Notes: generated by a model not told the origin, from the sequence alone. Shown: positions 16,744 through 25,748, counted from the first letter of the stretch. The stretch: 64,000 bases of DNA from Erysipelotrichaceae bacterium (GCA_017432895.1 JAFRIG010000017.1:45064-109063); one strand, 5' to 3'. A program made the numbers and translations.

Positions 16744-17576
16744 TATCTGATTACCCCCTTCTTCTCCATTTCCGCGATGATCTCGCTCGCTCTGACGGCG
16801 ATCTTGGCACAGACCAGGATTCTTTTATCCATGAAATCATCCTCGAAAGCCTCCGGATAGGCGATCCTTGAATCAGGACCCGTGTAGTAGATCGTATCTT
16901 CCACCATCGAAGTATGGGAGACACAGATCGACCCGCATCTTAAACCCAGCTGCGGTCCTACCGTAAATAACGTCGCCGACTCGTTTTCGACCATCTTGAC
17001 CCCGGCATCGACCCAGGGTTTCATCCGCTCATAGGTATCGATCATCGCCGTGGAAGTCTCTCTATAATAGGAATCGTGAGCCCGGTAAAGGCCGACGATC
17101 GGATCTTCGCCATATTCTTTGGCCGCCATGATCAAAGCCTTGGTCACATAGGGATCGGCGATCGCCGGATATTCCGCCGGTACGTATTCATAGGAATTGC
17201 CATCCCCTCTGACACAGCCTGTCGCAATGATGATGCGACCGGGCTGATAGTCCGTCAGTAGAGCTGCTCCGGTCCCGACCCTGATCAGATTCTTCATGCC
17301 GATCTGCACGCCTTCTTCCGCCACCGTCGAAACCGCCAGAGGTCCCATGCCGGAAGAGATGACCGAGATCGGTGTATCGTTTTGTGTGACACCGGTATAG
17401 GTATAGTAGGTACGCTGGCCATTGACGAAATGAGCTTGTTTAAAACAGTCCGCGATGACTTTGGAACGGGCCAGATCGCCGGGCATTAAAACAGTTTCCG
17501 CAATATCGCCTTCCTTGAGACCGGTAAAGTAGAGCCTTCCTTGACTGTCGGTATATTTCTTTTCTCTTTTTAACAT
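16743..17576 (-). CDS. nucleoside phosphorylase paralogue 1 (diverged uridine-phosphorylase family)
   Basis: 277 residues. Motifs are PGDLAR (32-37; Pro-to-Leu in GDPxR), GQRTY (Arg55 region), IRVGTGA (Arg99) and ENES (197-200). The base pocket reads RAHDSYYRETSTAMID, again without the Gln/Arg pair used to hold uracil. The phosphate ligands are kept, so phosphorolysis is likely, but the nucleobase is probably not uracil. It is the first of three tandem paralogues; its stop overlaps the next start by one base, and it begins directly after the amidohydrolase stop. Confidence 0.75.
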   Translation of the reverse strand: MLKREKKYTDSQGRLYFTGLKEGDIAETVLMPGDLARSKVIADCFKQAHFVNGQRTYYTYTGVTQNDTPISVISSGMGPLAVSTVAEEGVQIGMKNLIRVGTGAALLTDYQPGRIIIATGCVRGDGNSYEYVPAEYPAIADPYVTKALIMAAKEYGEDPIVGLYRAHDSYYRETSTAMIDTYERMKPWVDAGVKMVENESATLFTVGPQLGLRCGSICVSHTSMVEDTIYYTGPDSRIAYPEAFEDDFMDKRILVCAKIAVRASEIIAEMEKKGVIR

Positions 17577-18917
17577 CTAATCCTCCTTCACATAACCCGT
17601 CCTGACATTGAGTTCATGGATCATGTCGTTGCATTTACGGATGATGTATCCTTCATCGAAATTCTGTATCTTCTTGTTTCTGACTTTCAGACTGCCGGCC
17701 ACAAAGACTGTATCCACCGCATGACCGGTTCCGGCATATAAGAGATTGCCGATCCTGTGATCGCGATCGGTCAAAGACAGATCATCTTCCATATTGACCA
17801 GGACCAGATCCGCCTGATAGCCTTCCTTGATCGCACCAAGATCTTCATAACCTAAAGCCCTGGCACCATTGATACTCATCATCTTGAAAGTCGTACCGGC
17901 ATCCATGACCGTAGGATCCAAAGTGATGGCCTTCTGCAGATAAGAACCGGCCTTGCCTTCCCTGATCATGTCTTTCGTGGCACTTGAAGCCTCCCCGTCA
18001 CAACCCATCGCCACCGGAATGCCTCTTTGTAACATCTGGGCGATCTTGGGAATGCCATCCGAGATCTTCATATTTGTATTGGGACAATGGACCGGAATGG
18101 CCTTGGTCCTGGCGATGATGTCCAGCTCATGATCGGAAAGCCAGATCGAATGCGCCAGCAGGGTCTTTTCATCCAGGATACCCAAATATTCCAAAGCCTC
18201 CGCCTCGCCATTCAAGCCATATTCTCTGGCGACTCTTTCGGTCTCCATCTTGCCTTCTCCCAGATGGGTGTGATAGATAAGGCCTCTTTCATTGGCCCAG
18301 GCCTTTAAAGCCTTGGCCATTTCTCCCGACACGGCCGGAAGACCTGCCGGAGCCACCGATGCTCTCATTAAACCGTTGTTTCGGCCATGGGTCTTTTTAT
18401 AGACCTCTTCGCTTCTTCTGATCGCTTCATCCACGCTGATGATCGGCGTCACTTCATTCTCCGGCACATCGGTCGTCGAAATACCGAAAGTCGTGCGGAT
18501 ACCCGCATCTTCAAAAGCCTTCAACGTCGCATCGAGATGTTCGTAGCCTCCCATCTCATTGATGGTCGTCGTTCCGAAACGCATAGCCGAAAGACATGAC
18601 AGCAAGGTCGCATAATAGTAGTCTTCATCGCTCATCGACTCCTCAAACTTGAAAAGACGCACCAGCCAGTCCGTGATCACCAGGTCGTCAAGAGGTCCCT
18701 TGATGAAAGTCTGGTAAACATGGGAGTGGCAATCCGTGAAACCCGGCAGCGCCAGCATGTTGTGGGCATCGATGACACTGGCCCCGGGACATTCGTCAAG
18801 TTCTATCCTTTCTGCGATCTTTTTGAAACGGCCATCGGCTATCAAGATATCCCTGGTTCTGGTACTAAGATCATCCAGATCGGCGATATCCGCATTTCTG
18901 ATCAGAAATTCACTCAT
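17577..18917 (-). CDS. amidohydrolase, SAH/MTA deaminase-like
   Basis: 446 residues of the ATZ/TRZ-SAH deaminase group in the amidohydrolase superfamily. Metal and active-site motifs are visible: TDCHSH (His64, His66), the YHTHLGEG segment near 218, LLAHSIWLS near 255 and GCDGEAS near 304 (the Asp). Members deaminate S-adenosylhomocysteine, methylthioadenosine, adenosine, guanine or other amino-heterocycles. The place before three nucleoside phosphorylases suggests it deaminates a purine-like nucleoside or its free base. Overlaps the nitrilase gene upstream by eight bases. Exact substrate unknown. Confidence 0.77.
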   Translation of the reverse strand: MSEFLIRNADIADLDDLSTRTRDILIADGRFKKIAERIELDECPGASVIDAHNMLALPGFTDCHSHVYQTFIKGPLDDLVITDWLVRLFKFEESMSDEDYYYATLLSCLSAMRFGTTTINEMGGYEHLDATLKAFEDAGIRTTFGISTTDVPENEVTPIISVDEAIRRSEEVYKKTHGRNNGLMRASVAPAGLPAVSGEMAKALKAWANERGLIYHTHLGEGKMETERVAREYGLNGEAEALEYLGILDEKTLLAHSIWLSDHELDIIARTKAIPVHCPNTNMKISDGIPKIAQMLQRGIPVAMGCDGEASSATKDMIREGKAGSYLQKAITLDPTVMDAGTTFKMMSINGARALGYEDLGAIKEGYQADLVLVNMEDDLSLTDRDHRIGNLLYAGTGHAVDTVFVAGSLKVRNKKIQNFDEGYIIRKCNDMIHELNVRTGYVKED

Positions 18918-19668
18918 AACGATACTCTCCTTTGCCTAAATCGGTATATGCCGCGGGATTGCGGTCCCGCATATAATCTCTTTCATCGATCGATCCTAAA
19001 TCGATATTTACTTCGCCCATCCCTTCTTCGTTCCTCTTCAACAAGAGGCATTTTCCATGAGGATCATAGGCATAGATCATCGGGATCGGATCGCAATAAT
19101 GGGTACAACCCAGAATGAAACAGCGGTTTTCGATCGCTCTAGCCTTGGCGATAGAGGTCCATTCATCGAACTGCTGCTCATGCCACATGCCCGTACCCAC
19201 CGTATTGAACAAGACCTGAGCACCCTTGATCGCCTCTATCCTGGCCACTTCCGGAAAATGGATCTCGTAACATAATACGATGCCAAGTATTCCAAAAGGC
19301 GATGAGTATACTTCGATGTCCCTGCCTTCCAGTGCACCCTTATTTCGATCACCTTGAGTTAAAGCGGTCTTGCAATGAGTGAAGACGACGCCCTCATCAG
19401 GAGAGATGATCGAAGTATAAAGGCTTCTTCTTGCCCCCTGATCTTCATGACCCGTAATTATCCATTTTTGATAATTCCTGGCTAGTTCTTCAGCTTCCTT
19501 GAGCCTGTCAGAAGGAAGATAGCCTTCCGGAAAGACGATAATATCCCCTGTCGCTTTCTTCAGATACTCTTGCATCTGAATTACTTCATCATCACAATAC
19601 CTGTCAGCTTTGGCAAAGCCCCTGCGTGGCAGGGGAGCACAAAGTGTCACTTTGAATTCTTCTTTCAT
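18910..19668 (-). CDS. carbon-nitrogen hydrolase (nitrilase superfamily)
   Basis: 252 residues with the complete catalytic triad of the family: Glu48 in FPEGY, Lys100 in HCKTAL and Cys133 in VLCYEIHFPE. Known members hydrolyse omega-amides, N-carbamoyl amino acids, nitriles or deaminated glutathione. Genes of this type in pyrimidine catabolism (beta-ureidopropionase) open carbamoyl-amine bonds, so action on a ring-opened base product is possible here. It is the first gene of the operon that continues with the deaminase-like enzyme and three phosphorylases. AGAGG precedes the ATG. Substrate not known. Confidence 0.78.
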   Translation of the reverse strand: MKEEFKVTLCAPLPRRGFAKADRYCDDEVIQMQEYLKKATGDIIVFPEGYLPSDRLKEAEELARNYQKWIITGHEDQGARRSLYTSIISPDEGVVFTHCKTALTQGDRNKGALEGRDIEVYSSPFGILGIVLCYEIHFPEVARIEAIKGAQVLFNTVGTGMWHEQQFDEWTSIAKARAIENRCFILGCTHYCDPIPMIYAYDPHGKCLLLKRNEEGMGEVNIDLGSIDERDYMRDRNPAAYTDLGKGEYRYE

Positions 19669-19698
19669 AATGCCTCTTACATCCTATAGACAAAATAA

Positions 19699-19718
19699 GC
19701 CAGCTGATTAAAGCTGGC
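19699..19718 (-). terminator. hairpin with U-rich tail in the leader of the nitrilase operon (possible attenuator)
   Basis: GCCAGCT / AGCTGGC (7 bp, six-base loop) is followed on the minus strand by TTATTTTGT. No minus-strand gene lies upstream, because the next gene to the right is divergent, so this terminator-like hairpin sits inside the leader of the operon. Upstream, ACAGAA (19764-19769) can pair with TTCTGT (19780-19785), or CTTCT with AGAAG at 19759-19770. Attenuation is inferred. Confidence 0.4.
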
Positions 19719-19850
19719 CAACTTGATTCGTTGATATGAACTTGCATTCACTCTTATACTTCTACAGAAGCAACTTTATTTCTGTCTTCAATTTATCATG
19801 TAAAAATGACTCCGTCAATAATCTGCTATACTGAAGATGAGGTGAACCTG

Positions 19851-20837
19851 ATGAATAAGAAAAAAGTGATCTTCGACTGCGACATCGGCTGTGATGACGC
19901 GGTAGCTTTGATAGCTCTTTTGACCTGCGACGACATCGAAGTGGAAGCCATAACCTGCGTTCGAGGCAACATTCCTGTCGACGACGTCGTCAGAAACGCC
20001 CTTAAAGTCTCCCATCTTTGCGGCAAGGACATCCCGGTATACAAAGGATGTTCAACCGCCATGGTCAAGGGGCTGATCAAAGGCCGGGAAAGCAACACGC
20101 TCATGCAGACGATACACGTTGAAAAAGACGGCAAAGAAATACTCATACACGATCCCGATTTTCCTTTGCCGCTGCCCGAAAGAAAGGTGGAAGACAAACA
20201 CGCCTGCAGCTATCTGATCGAAAGATTAAAGAACGCCCAAGAAAAGATCGACATCTGTGCGGTCGGACCCTTGACCAACATCGCCATGGCCTTGCGCTTA
20301 GAACCAGAGATCGTCAACAATATCGGTACCATCTACATCATGGGTGGTGGACTTTATATCGGCAACCGGACGCCTTTGGCTGAAGCCAATTTCTATGACG
20401 ACGCCGAAGCGGCCGAGATCGTCTTGAACTCCGGGGCCAACTGCCTGGTCTGTCCGATCGAAGCTTGTGAAGATGGGGCTACCTACACGCAAAACGATAT
20501 TGCCCGGATCGGAGAATTGAATAACCCCGTCGCCCGCTTTTTGGAAGATGAACTGCATGGCTATATCGAAAGATGCGACATCCTGTTTGGCGGTGGACTT
20601 GAATCCTGCTGCACCTATGACTATGCCGCCGTTGCCCCGCTGATCGATGAGTCGGTGATCAAAGAAAAAAGAAGAGATATCGTTCATGTCGATATTTCCG
20701 GAGGAATGGCCGATGGCCAGATGGTGATCGATCGAAGAGGCATGTTTGAAAACGAATCCAAAGTCGAAGTCATCTACCGGATGGATGCCGAAAAGATCCA
20801 CCGGATCCTTTTGGACCAATTGTCAAAAATAAGCTGA
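19851..20837 (+). CDS. nucleoside hydrolase (IUNH family)
   Basis: 328 residues from ATG 19851, chosen because GAGGTGA stands before it and the catalytic Asp cluster follows directly: FDCDIGCDDAVAL (calcium-binding DxDxGxDD). CAVGPLTNIA and IYIMGGGLYIGNRTPLAEANF are also family hallmarks, the latter with the ribose-contacting Asn. The enzyme splits N-ribosides to base and ribose using water. It is divergent from the nitrilase/phosphorylase operon and would give a phosphate-free route for the same nucleoside pool. Substrate specificity cannot be read from the sequence by eye. Confidence 0.87.
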   Translation: MNKKKVIFDCDIGCDDAVALIALLTCDDIEVEAITCVRGNIPVDDVVRNALKVSHLCGKDIPVYKGCSTAMVKGLIKGRESNTLMQTIHVEKDGKEILIHDPDFPLPLPERKVEDKHACSYLIERLKNAQEKIDICAVGPLTNIAMALRLEPEIVNNIGTIYIMGGGLYIGNRTPLAEANFYDDAEAAEIVLNSGANCLVCPIEACEDGATYTQNDIARIGELNNPVARFLEDELHGYIERCDILFGGGLESCCTYDYAAVAPLIDESVIKEKRRDIVHVDISGGMADGQMVIDRRGMFENESKVEVIYRMDAEKIHRILLDQLSKIS

Positions 20838-20876
20838 GTCATTCTCATCACAAATATACCTGATCATAAATAAGCG

Positions 20877-20905
20877 AAAGGGTCGTGTTAGCAGCACGAC
20901 CCTTT
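20877..20905. terminator. bidirectional terminator between nucleoside hydrolase and udp
   Basis: Perfect 11-bp stem AAAGGGTCGTG / CACGACCCTTT with a seven-base loop, between convergent genes. A/T-rich on both sides. Confidence 0.8.
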
Positions 20906-20981
20906 CTTGCCTATCCCATAGTGCAAAATTATTATATCACAAACCCTTTGTGCACATGCAGGATCAGGATTTATAAGAATA

Positions 20982-21734
20982 CTAAGCTCCGGCTTTCTTC
21001 CTGTCTTCTTCGATCAGGATCTTCAAAGCTTCACAAGCCGTCTCCACCGATTTCTCCATCTCCGTGAAAGCCATTATCGCCCCTGCCCGACATCTTCTGA
21101 TCGAAGATATTACAAACAGAGCGGCACATTCCATTTCCGAAGAAACCACATGGCCCCGGCGCCAGGCTTCCCAGCGATAGCGCAGCCTCTCTTCCGCCGG
21201 CATGGTTTCCGGGGAATGCTGGCCATAGAAGGAATCCTTGGATTGAGTGATGCCTTCCAGGAAATTGTAGCCCAGTTTTTCCGCCGCCTCAGCCAAAGCA
21301 GCCGTCACATGCCGATCAGCCACCGCCGGATACTCAATGGGAATGTAGTGGATCGTCGTTCCCTCATCGCGGACCGCCGCATTGTTGATGACGCCATCCA
21401 AAGACTCGTCATAGGATTCATCACAGACCCTGCCGGCCGTTCCGACTCTGATAAAGGTATCGGCTCCGCACTTGATCAGTTCCTCTAAGGCGATCGCCGT
21501 CGAGGGACAGCCCATACCGGTGGAAGTGACCGAGACTTTTTCGCCATTAAGATAGCCGGTCCAGGTCTTATGTTCACGATTATGAGCTATCAGCTTGGGC
21601 TCATCGAAATAGGAAGCGATCAGATCGGTCCGAAACGGATCCCCCGGCAACAGCACATAGCGTCCCACATCGCCGGGTTTTATCTGGGTATGATATTGAA
21701 GTTCGGCTTGCTTATCGAATACGTGTCTGGTCAT
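20982..21734 (-). CDS. udp: uridine phosphorylase
   Basis: 250 residues from ATG 21734, one base after the cytidine deaminase stop. All canonical motifs of Gram-positive uridine phosphorylases are present: GDPFR (31-35), HNRE, IRVGTAG, DSFYGQHSPETMP (base pocket with Gln) and SSEMEC (ribose Met-Glu). It converts uridine and phosphate to uracil and ribose-1-phosphate in the cytoplasm. Its standard motifs are a useful contrast with the three diverged paralogues at 15141-17576. Last gene of the operon with cdd and the isomerase-like gene. Confidence 0.9.
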   Translation of the reverse strand: MTRHVFDKQAELQYHTQIKPGDVGRYVLLPGDPFRTDLIASYFDEPKLIAHNREHKTWTGYLNGEKVSVTSTGMGCPSTAIALEELIKCGADTFIRVGTAGRVCDESYDESLDGVINNAAVRDEGTTIHYIPIEYPAVADRHVTAALAEAAEKLGYNFLEGITQSKDSFYGQHSPETMPAEERLRYRWEAWRRGHVVSSEMECAALFVISSIRRCRAGAIMAFTEMEKSVETACEALKILIEEDRKKAGA

Positions 21735-21735
21735 A

Positions 21736-22167
21736 TCAGCCCTTGAATCCGTAGCCGTCGTCTTCAACGACGAAGTTGCATTCCGGGATCATCTGCCTAA
21801 GCGTGAATTCATGATATTCACTTTCCGATTTGGCGCAGATCACTTTGAATTCATCCGGTTTACAGAATTCCGACATCACCTGCCGGCAGACACCGCAAGG
21901 CGTACAGTAGCCCTGGGAACCCTTTTGGGCATCCCCGCCGACGATGGCGATCTTTGCGAAATCATAGTCGCCTTCCGAGATAGCCTTGAAGAAAGCCGTC
22001 CGCTCCGCACAGACCGTCGCCGTAAAACCGCTGTTTTCGATGTTGCAGCCTAAATAGACCTTACCGCTTTGACATAACAGGGCCGCTCCCACCTTCCAGT
22101 TGGAATAAGGGGCATAGGCCTTTTCCCTGGCTTCAAAAGCCAGTCTGATCAGTTCTTCATTCGACAT
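21736..22167 (-). CDS. cdd: cytidine deaminase
   Basis: 143 residues from ATG 22167. The homotetrameric zinc cytidine deaminase motifs are clear: APYSNWKVGAALL, GCNIENSGFTATVCAERTA (Cys ligand and catalytic Glu) and PCGVCRQ (two Cys ligands). It turns cytidine or deoxycytidine into uridine or deoxyuridine, feeding the uridine phosphorylase encoded one base downstream. The start lies just past the stop of the isomerase-like gene (they overlap in different frames only if the upstream in-frame start is used). Confidence 0.92.
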   Translation of the reverse strand: MSNEELIRLAFEAREKAYAPYSNWKVGAALLCQSGKVYLGCNIENSGFTATVCAERTAFFKAISEGDYDFAKIAIVGGDAQKGSQGYCTPCGVCRQVMSEFCKPDEFKVICAKSESEYHEFTLRQMIPECNFVVEDDGYGFKG

Positions 22168-22171
22168 ATCT

Positions 22172-23365
22172 TTAGATCCACTTGAAGAATTCTTCCACAA
22201 GACCCGTGTAGTCACCTTCGATGATCAGATGGTGGTTGCCGATGGACTCGGTCAGGAAATAAGTGACCGGCTTATCCATCTTCAGCTGGATCTGCGTACG
22301 GCAAAGGTTGTACTCACTAAGGTTCTTCAACAGCTGAGCGGAAGATACGAAGTATTCATCCATCATGCCGTCGCACTTGAAGACCGTGACCGGACCTTCC
22401 TGCAGTTTGCCACGGAAGGCGACACCCAGCTGTGACTCGAAATGGGTCATGATCTCGAAGTCTTTAGGCATGTTGATCGGAAGGGTGCAGTGCGCAAAGA
22501 TGATCTCGTTGTTGTCGGTATTGATACGGCTCGGGTTAGCCATGAAGACCGGCTGGCCAGTCAGTTCACCAAGAATAGCCATCGAGATCAAAGCCGGTAC
22601 GTCACCTTCGCAAGAGGCATAGATGCCTTCGGCATTCAGGATTGCCAGAGCCGAACAGCCCGTGGAGAAGACGGTATCGAGCAGATCGAAACATCTGACC
22701 GTCACGCCGTCGAGTTCATACTTGTCGACGATCCTGCGCAAAGCGCCATAGATATATAAGGACTCTTCGATCTCTTTGGGATCGTAGCCTTTTGATTTGA
22801 TCAACTGCGTAAACTCGTTGTCTTTGTATTCCTTTCTGGCGATCTCTGCAAAGAATTCTTCCATCGTCACATCGATGATGTCGATATTGTTGTATTCTTT
22901 GGATCTTTCGGCATCCACATCGGAAGAAATGAGCCAGTCGGATGGTTTGCCTACTCTACCCAGACGGAAACCGTCTAATCTGTTGATGGCCTTGAAGACC
23001 TGAGCCAGCTGTCTGATACGGCCGGCTACGAATTCATCGGAACCATGGATGATCTCGCCAGGCAGATCGTTTTGTCTGAGGTAGGAGAGGATCTCCATCG
23101 AAGCAGCCAGGGAGTTGTTGGCACCGGTCGTCAAAAGGAAGTAGGGCTGGGGAAGCTTGTCCATATCTCTTAAGAAGATGCCCTCTGTTCCGCCGCCGCC
23201 GATGAATTCCACGACCATATCGTAATCATTGATATGTTCTACATCAGTCACTTCAAAGTCGAAACCGGTCATCTCGGACAGTTTCTTCAGCCAAGGAAAA
23301 TTGTTGTCATTGGCGATTTCAGCTGCCGCTGTCGCCGAAACAACGTAATATACACCTATTTTCAT
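22172..23365 (-). CDS. L-fucose/L-arabinose isomerase-like protein
   Basis: 397 residues. The overall pattern matches the FucI/AraA superfamily: an N-terminal Rossmann-like half with EFIGGGGTEG and LLTTGANNSLAA, then VRCFDLL and the segment LNAEGIYASCEGDVPALISMAILGELTG with its Glu and Asp, typical of metal-site regions in this superfamily, and a C-terminal beta domain. AAGGAGAT precedes the ATG. It is shorter than true fucose or arabinose isomerases (about 470-590). The operon with cdd and udp is unusual and suggests a role in pentose handling after nucleoside cleavage; this is inference. Confidence 0.6.
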   Translation of the reverse strand: MKIGVYYVVSATAAAEIANDNNFPWLKKLSEMTGFDFEVTDVEHINDYDMVVEFIGGGGTEGIFLRDMDKLPQPYFLLTTGANNSLAASMEILSYLRQNDLPGEIIHGSDEFVAGRIRQLAQVFKAINRLDGFRLGRVGKPSDWLISSDVDAERSKEYNNIDIIDVTMEEFFAEIARKEYKDNEFTQLIKSKGYDPKEIEESLYIYGALRRIVDKYELDGVTVRCFDLLDTVFSTGCSALAILNAEGIYASCEGDVPALISMAILGELTGQPVFMANPSRINTDNNEIIFAHCTLPINMPKDFEIMTHFESQLGVAFRGKLQEGPVTVFKCDGMMDEYFVSSAQLLKNLSEYNLCRTQIQLKMDKPVTYFLTESIGNHHLIIEGDYTGLVEEFFKWI

Positions 23366-23480
23366 ATTATTGGATCTCCTTTACACTTCTAATTTTAACA
23401 GAATGAAGTCTGGATAGATCATTCAAAGTCCTGCCTGAGCCTTCTTTTGTATTACAATGAAAATAAATAAAGGGGAAACT

Positions 23481-24815
23481 ATGAAACTCAATTTAAAACG
23501 TACATTCATCGTCGGTCTGGCCTTTTTATCCATCTGTGCATTCTGGCAGATGTATGACAACGTCATTCCATTGATCCTGACCAACACTTTTCATCTAAAC
23601 GAGACCTATTCCGGCGCCATCATGGCTGCCGACAACGTCCTGGCTCTGGTACTGTTGCCCTTATTCGGTTCGCTTTCCGACAAGACGGATACCAAAATAG
23701 GCAAAAGGATGCCCTTCATCCTTTTCGGTACCGGCATGGCCGTGATCTTAATGAACATTCTGCCTATTTTAGACAATTCCTACTATAAACAGGCAAGTTC
23801 CTTCAAGGTCATATCCTTTGTCGTCGTTCTAGGACTGCTGCTTATTGCGATGGGCACCTACCGTTCGCCGGCCGTTGCCCTGATGCCTGATGTGACGCCT
23901 AAACCTCTTCGTTCCAAGGCCAACGCCATCATCAACCTGATGGGTGCCGTCGGCGGCATCATCTATCTGGCCATCGCGGCCGTCCTTTATCCCAACTCCA
24001 AGACCCTGGGTCTTGACCATGTCAACTATCAGATCCTGTTTATCGTGGTCTCCGCCATCATGTTTGTGGCGGTCGGCTTATTGTATCTGTTTGTCAAGGA
24101 ACCCGAGCTGGTCAAAGAAAACAAGAAACTTGAAGAAGCCCATCCGGAATGGAACCTGGCGGAAGATGACGGTTCCGGCAATGAAAAACTGCCGCCAGAA
24201 GTCAAACGCTCCTTAGGTTTCCTGTTGGCCTCGATCGCCCTCTGGTTCATCGGTTACAATGCCGTGACGACCTGGTTCACCACCTATGTTTCGGTCGTCA
24301 TGGGCCAGGGCTTAGGTGGAGCCAGTACCTGTCTGTTAGTTGCGACTGCGGGAGCCATCGTCTCCTACATCCCCATCGGCAATATCGCCTCCAGGATCGG
24401 CCGCAAAAAGACCATCATGGGTGGCATCATCCTGCTTTCGACGATGTTTGCGGCAGGCTTTGTCCTCACTTCCATCTTCGATTCGATAAATGTCATCATG
24501 TTTATCAGCTTTGCCCTGGTCGGTCTGGCCTGGGCAGCCATCAACGTCAACTCCTTACCGATGGTAGTCGAGATGTGCAAGGGCTCCGATATCGGCAAGT
24601 TTACCGGCTACTACTATACGGCTTCAATGTCCGCCCAGATCGTCACCCCGATCCTGGCTGGTACTTTGATGAGACTGATCTCCTATAAGATCCTGTTCAT
24701 CTATGCCGCCTTCTTCGTCTTATGTTCTTTTGTCACGATGACCCAGGTCAAGCACGGCGATCAGAAGATCGAAGCCAAAAAAGGCCTGGCGGCCTACGAA
24801 GATATGGATGACTGA
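23481..24815 (+). CDS. MFS transporter, SLC45/GPH-like
   Basis: 444 residues from ATG 23481, chosen for AAAGGGGA just upstream; an earlier ATG at 23457 has no such site. About 12 membrane segments are visible, with the MFS loop GSLSDKTDTKIGKRMPFILFG between segments 2 and 3 and GNIASRIGRKKTIM between 8 and 9. This subgroup carries sugars or glycosides by cation symport. It is divergent from the isomerase-cdd-udp operon and may import a nucleoside or pentoside for it. Substrate inferred from context only. Confidence 0.8.
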   Translation: MKLNLKRTFIVGLAFLSICAFWQMYDNVIPLILTNTFHLNETYSGAIMAADNVLALVLLPLFGSLSDKTDTKIGKRMPFILFGTGMAVILMNILPILDNSYYKQASSFKVISFVVVLGLLLIAMGTYRSPAVALMPDVTPKPLRSKANAIINLMGAVGGIIYLAIAAVLYPNSKTLGLDHVNYQILFIVVSAIMFVAVGLLYLFVKEPELVKENKKLEEAHPEWNLAEDDGSGNEKLPPEVKRSLGFLLASIALWFIGYNAVTTWFTTYVSVVMGQGLGGASTCLLVATAGAIVSYIPIGNIASRIGRKKTIMGGIILLSTMFAAGFVLTSIFDSINVIMFISFALVGLAWAAINVNSLPMVVEMCKGSDIGKFTGYYYTASMSAQIVTPILAGTLMRLISYKILFIYAAFFVLCSFVTMTQVKHGDQKIEAKKGLAAYEDMDD

Positions 24816-24820
24816 TCCGA

Positions 24821-24847
24821 AAACAGAAGCATCGAAGCTTCTGTTTT
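24821..24847. terminator. terminator between MFS transporter and deacetylase genes
   Basis: Stem AAACAGAAGC / GCTTCTGTTT with a six-base loop and a T tract on the plus side. It serves the transporter gene and possibly the convergent deacetylase gene. Confidence 0.85.
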
Positions 24848-24860
24848 TTTGTATTACATT

Positions 24861-25748
24861 TTACTGCATATTGCCGATCCAAAGCGGCGAATCGATATCT
24901 TTGAGATGCTGCTGGAACAGATCCGTCCCGTTGATGGCATCGGCCGGGGAAATGATCTCGATCCTGTTATCGATGATCCACTTTTTCAGTTCTTTTGACG
25001 TATACACCTCAACATCCTTGACCCGATGGATGTTGCAGGTCTGTTCTCTCATGACTGTATCATCGAGATAGCCCGGATGGCAGACATAGACCATGATCTT
25101 GTTTTCATCGATCGGCATGCTCAGGATATCTTTCAACGGATCGTATTTCAGGAAATTGAGAACGTTGTATGTCGACTTGTGACCGGGCAATTTTACCAGC
25201 CCTTCCTCATTGACATTGTGTACGACTTCCCACATGTTCAGATGTTCATACTGAGGCTGTACAACCATCCCGCCATGCATATAGTTGTTGATGAAACCGA
25301 AAGGTATGTTCAGCTCCTGTACCACCTGCATGATGGCTCTCATCTTTTCGTCTCTTGGCGGCAAGCTGCCGTAATGCATATCGGGATAGCGGCCCAGGTA
25401 TTTCTTGCACAGCTCCATCTGAGCCCTGAATTCCTTGACCATCTCCTCATAGACGACACCTTCCACCGGATGTTCCTTCTGGTCGATCCGCTTCCATTTG
25501 AAATTGCCGTCAGGCGTGACAAGCGAAGGAACTTCTGAAGGATCCAAAACCGGATGCCCCCACATATGCGTATGCCAGCCTACCGAGATCCAAGGTTTAT
25601 CGGACAGATACTCCAGCATCTCCACGACATCTGGCCAGTCGAACATGCATTCGCAATCCGAAACCACCCCGTTTTCAATAGCCTGCAGCGTACCGAGATT
25701 ATGGACATGGGTATAGCCTACATCATCAGCACGAAAGATCATTTTCAT
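24861..25748 (-). CDS. YdjC/ChbG-like carbohydrate deacetylase
   Basis: 295 residues. The YdjC family metal site is visible: FRADDVGYT (two Asp) near the start and SVGWHTHMWGHPV (His pair) near residue 57. The C-terminal part contains VYVCHPGYLDD. Family members such as ChbG remove acetyl groups from chito-oligosaccharides, but many paralogues have unknown substrates. It stands alone between an MFS transporter and an XpaC-like gene. No signal peptide, so the substrate would be intracellular. Confidence 0.75.
   Translation of the reverse strand: MKMIFRADDVGYTHVHNLGTLQAIENGVVSDCECMFDWPDVVEMLEYLSDKPWISVGWHTHMWGHPVLDPSEVPSLVTPDGNFKWKRIDQKEHPVEGVVYEEMVKEFRAQMELCKKYLGRYPDMHYGSLPPRDEKMRAIMQVVQELNIPFGFINNYMHGGMVVQPQYEHLNMWEVVHNVNEEGLVKLPGHKSTYNVLNFLKYDPLKDILSMPIDENKIMVYVCHPGYLDDTVMREQTCNIHRVKDVEVYTSKELKKWIIDNRIEIISPADAINGTDLFQQHLKDIDSPLWIGNMQ

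Noticed and set aside
19720..19800. Purine riboswitch before the nitrilase operon
   Set aside because: The two conserved loop sequences and the three-way junction core are not present.
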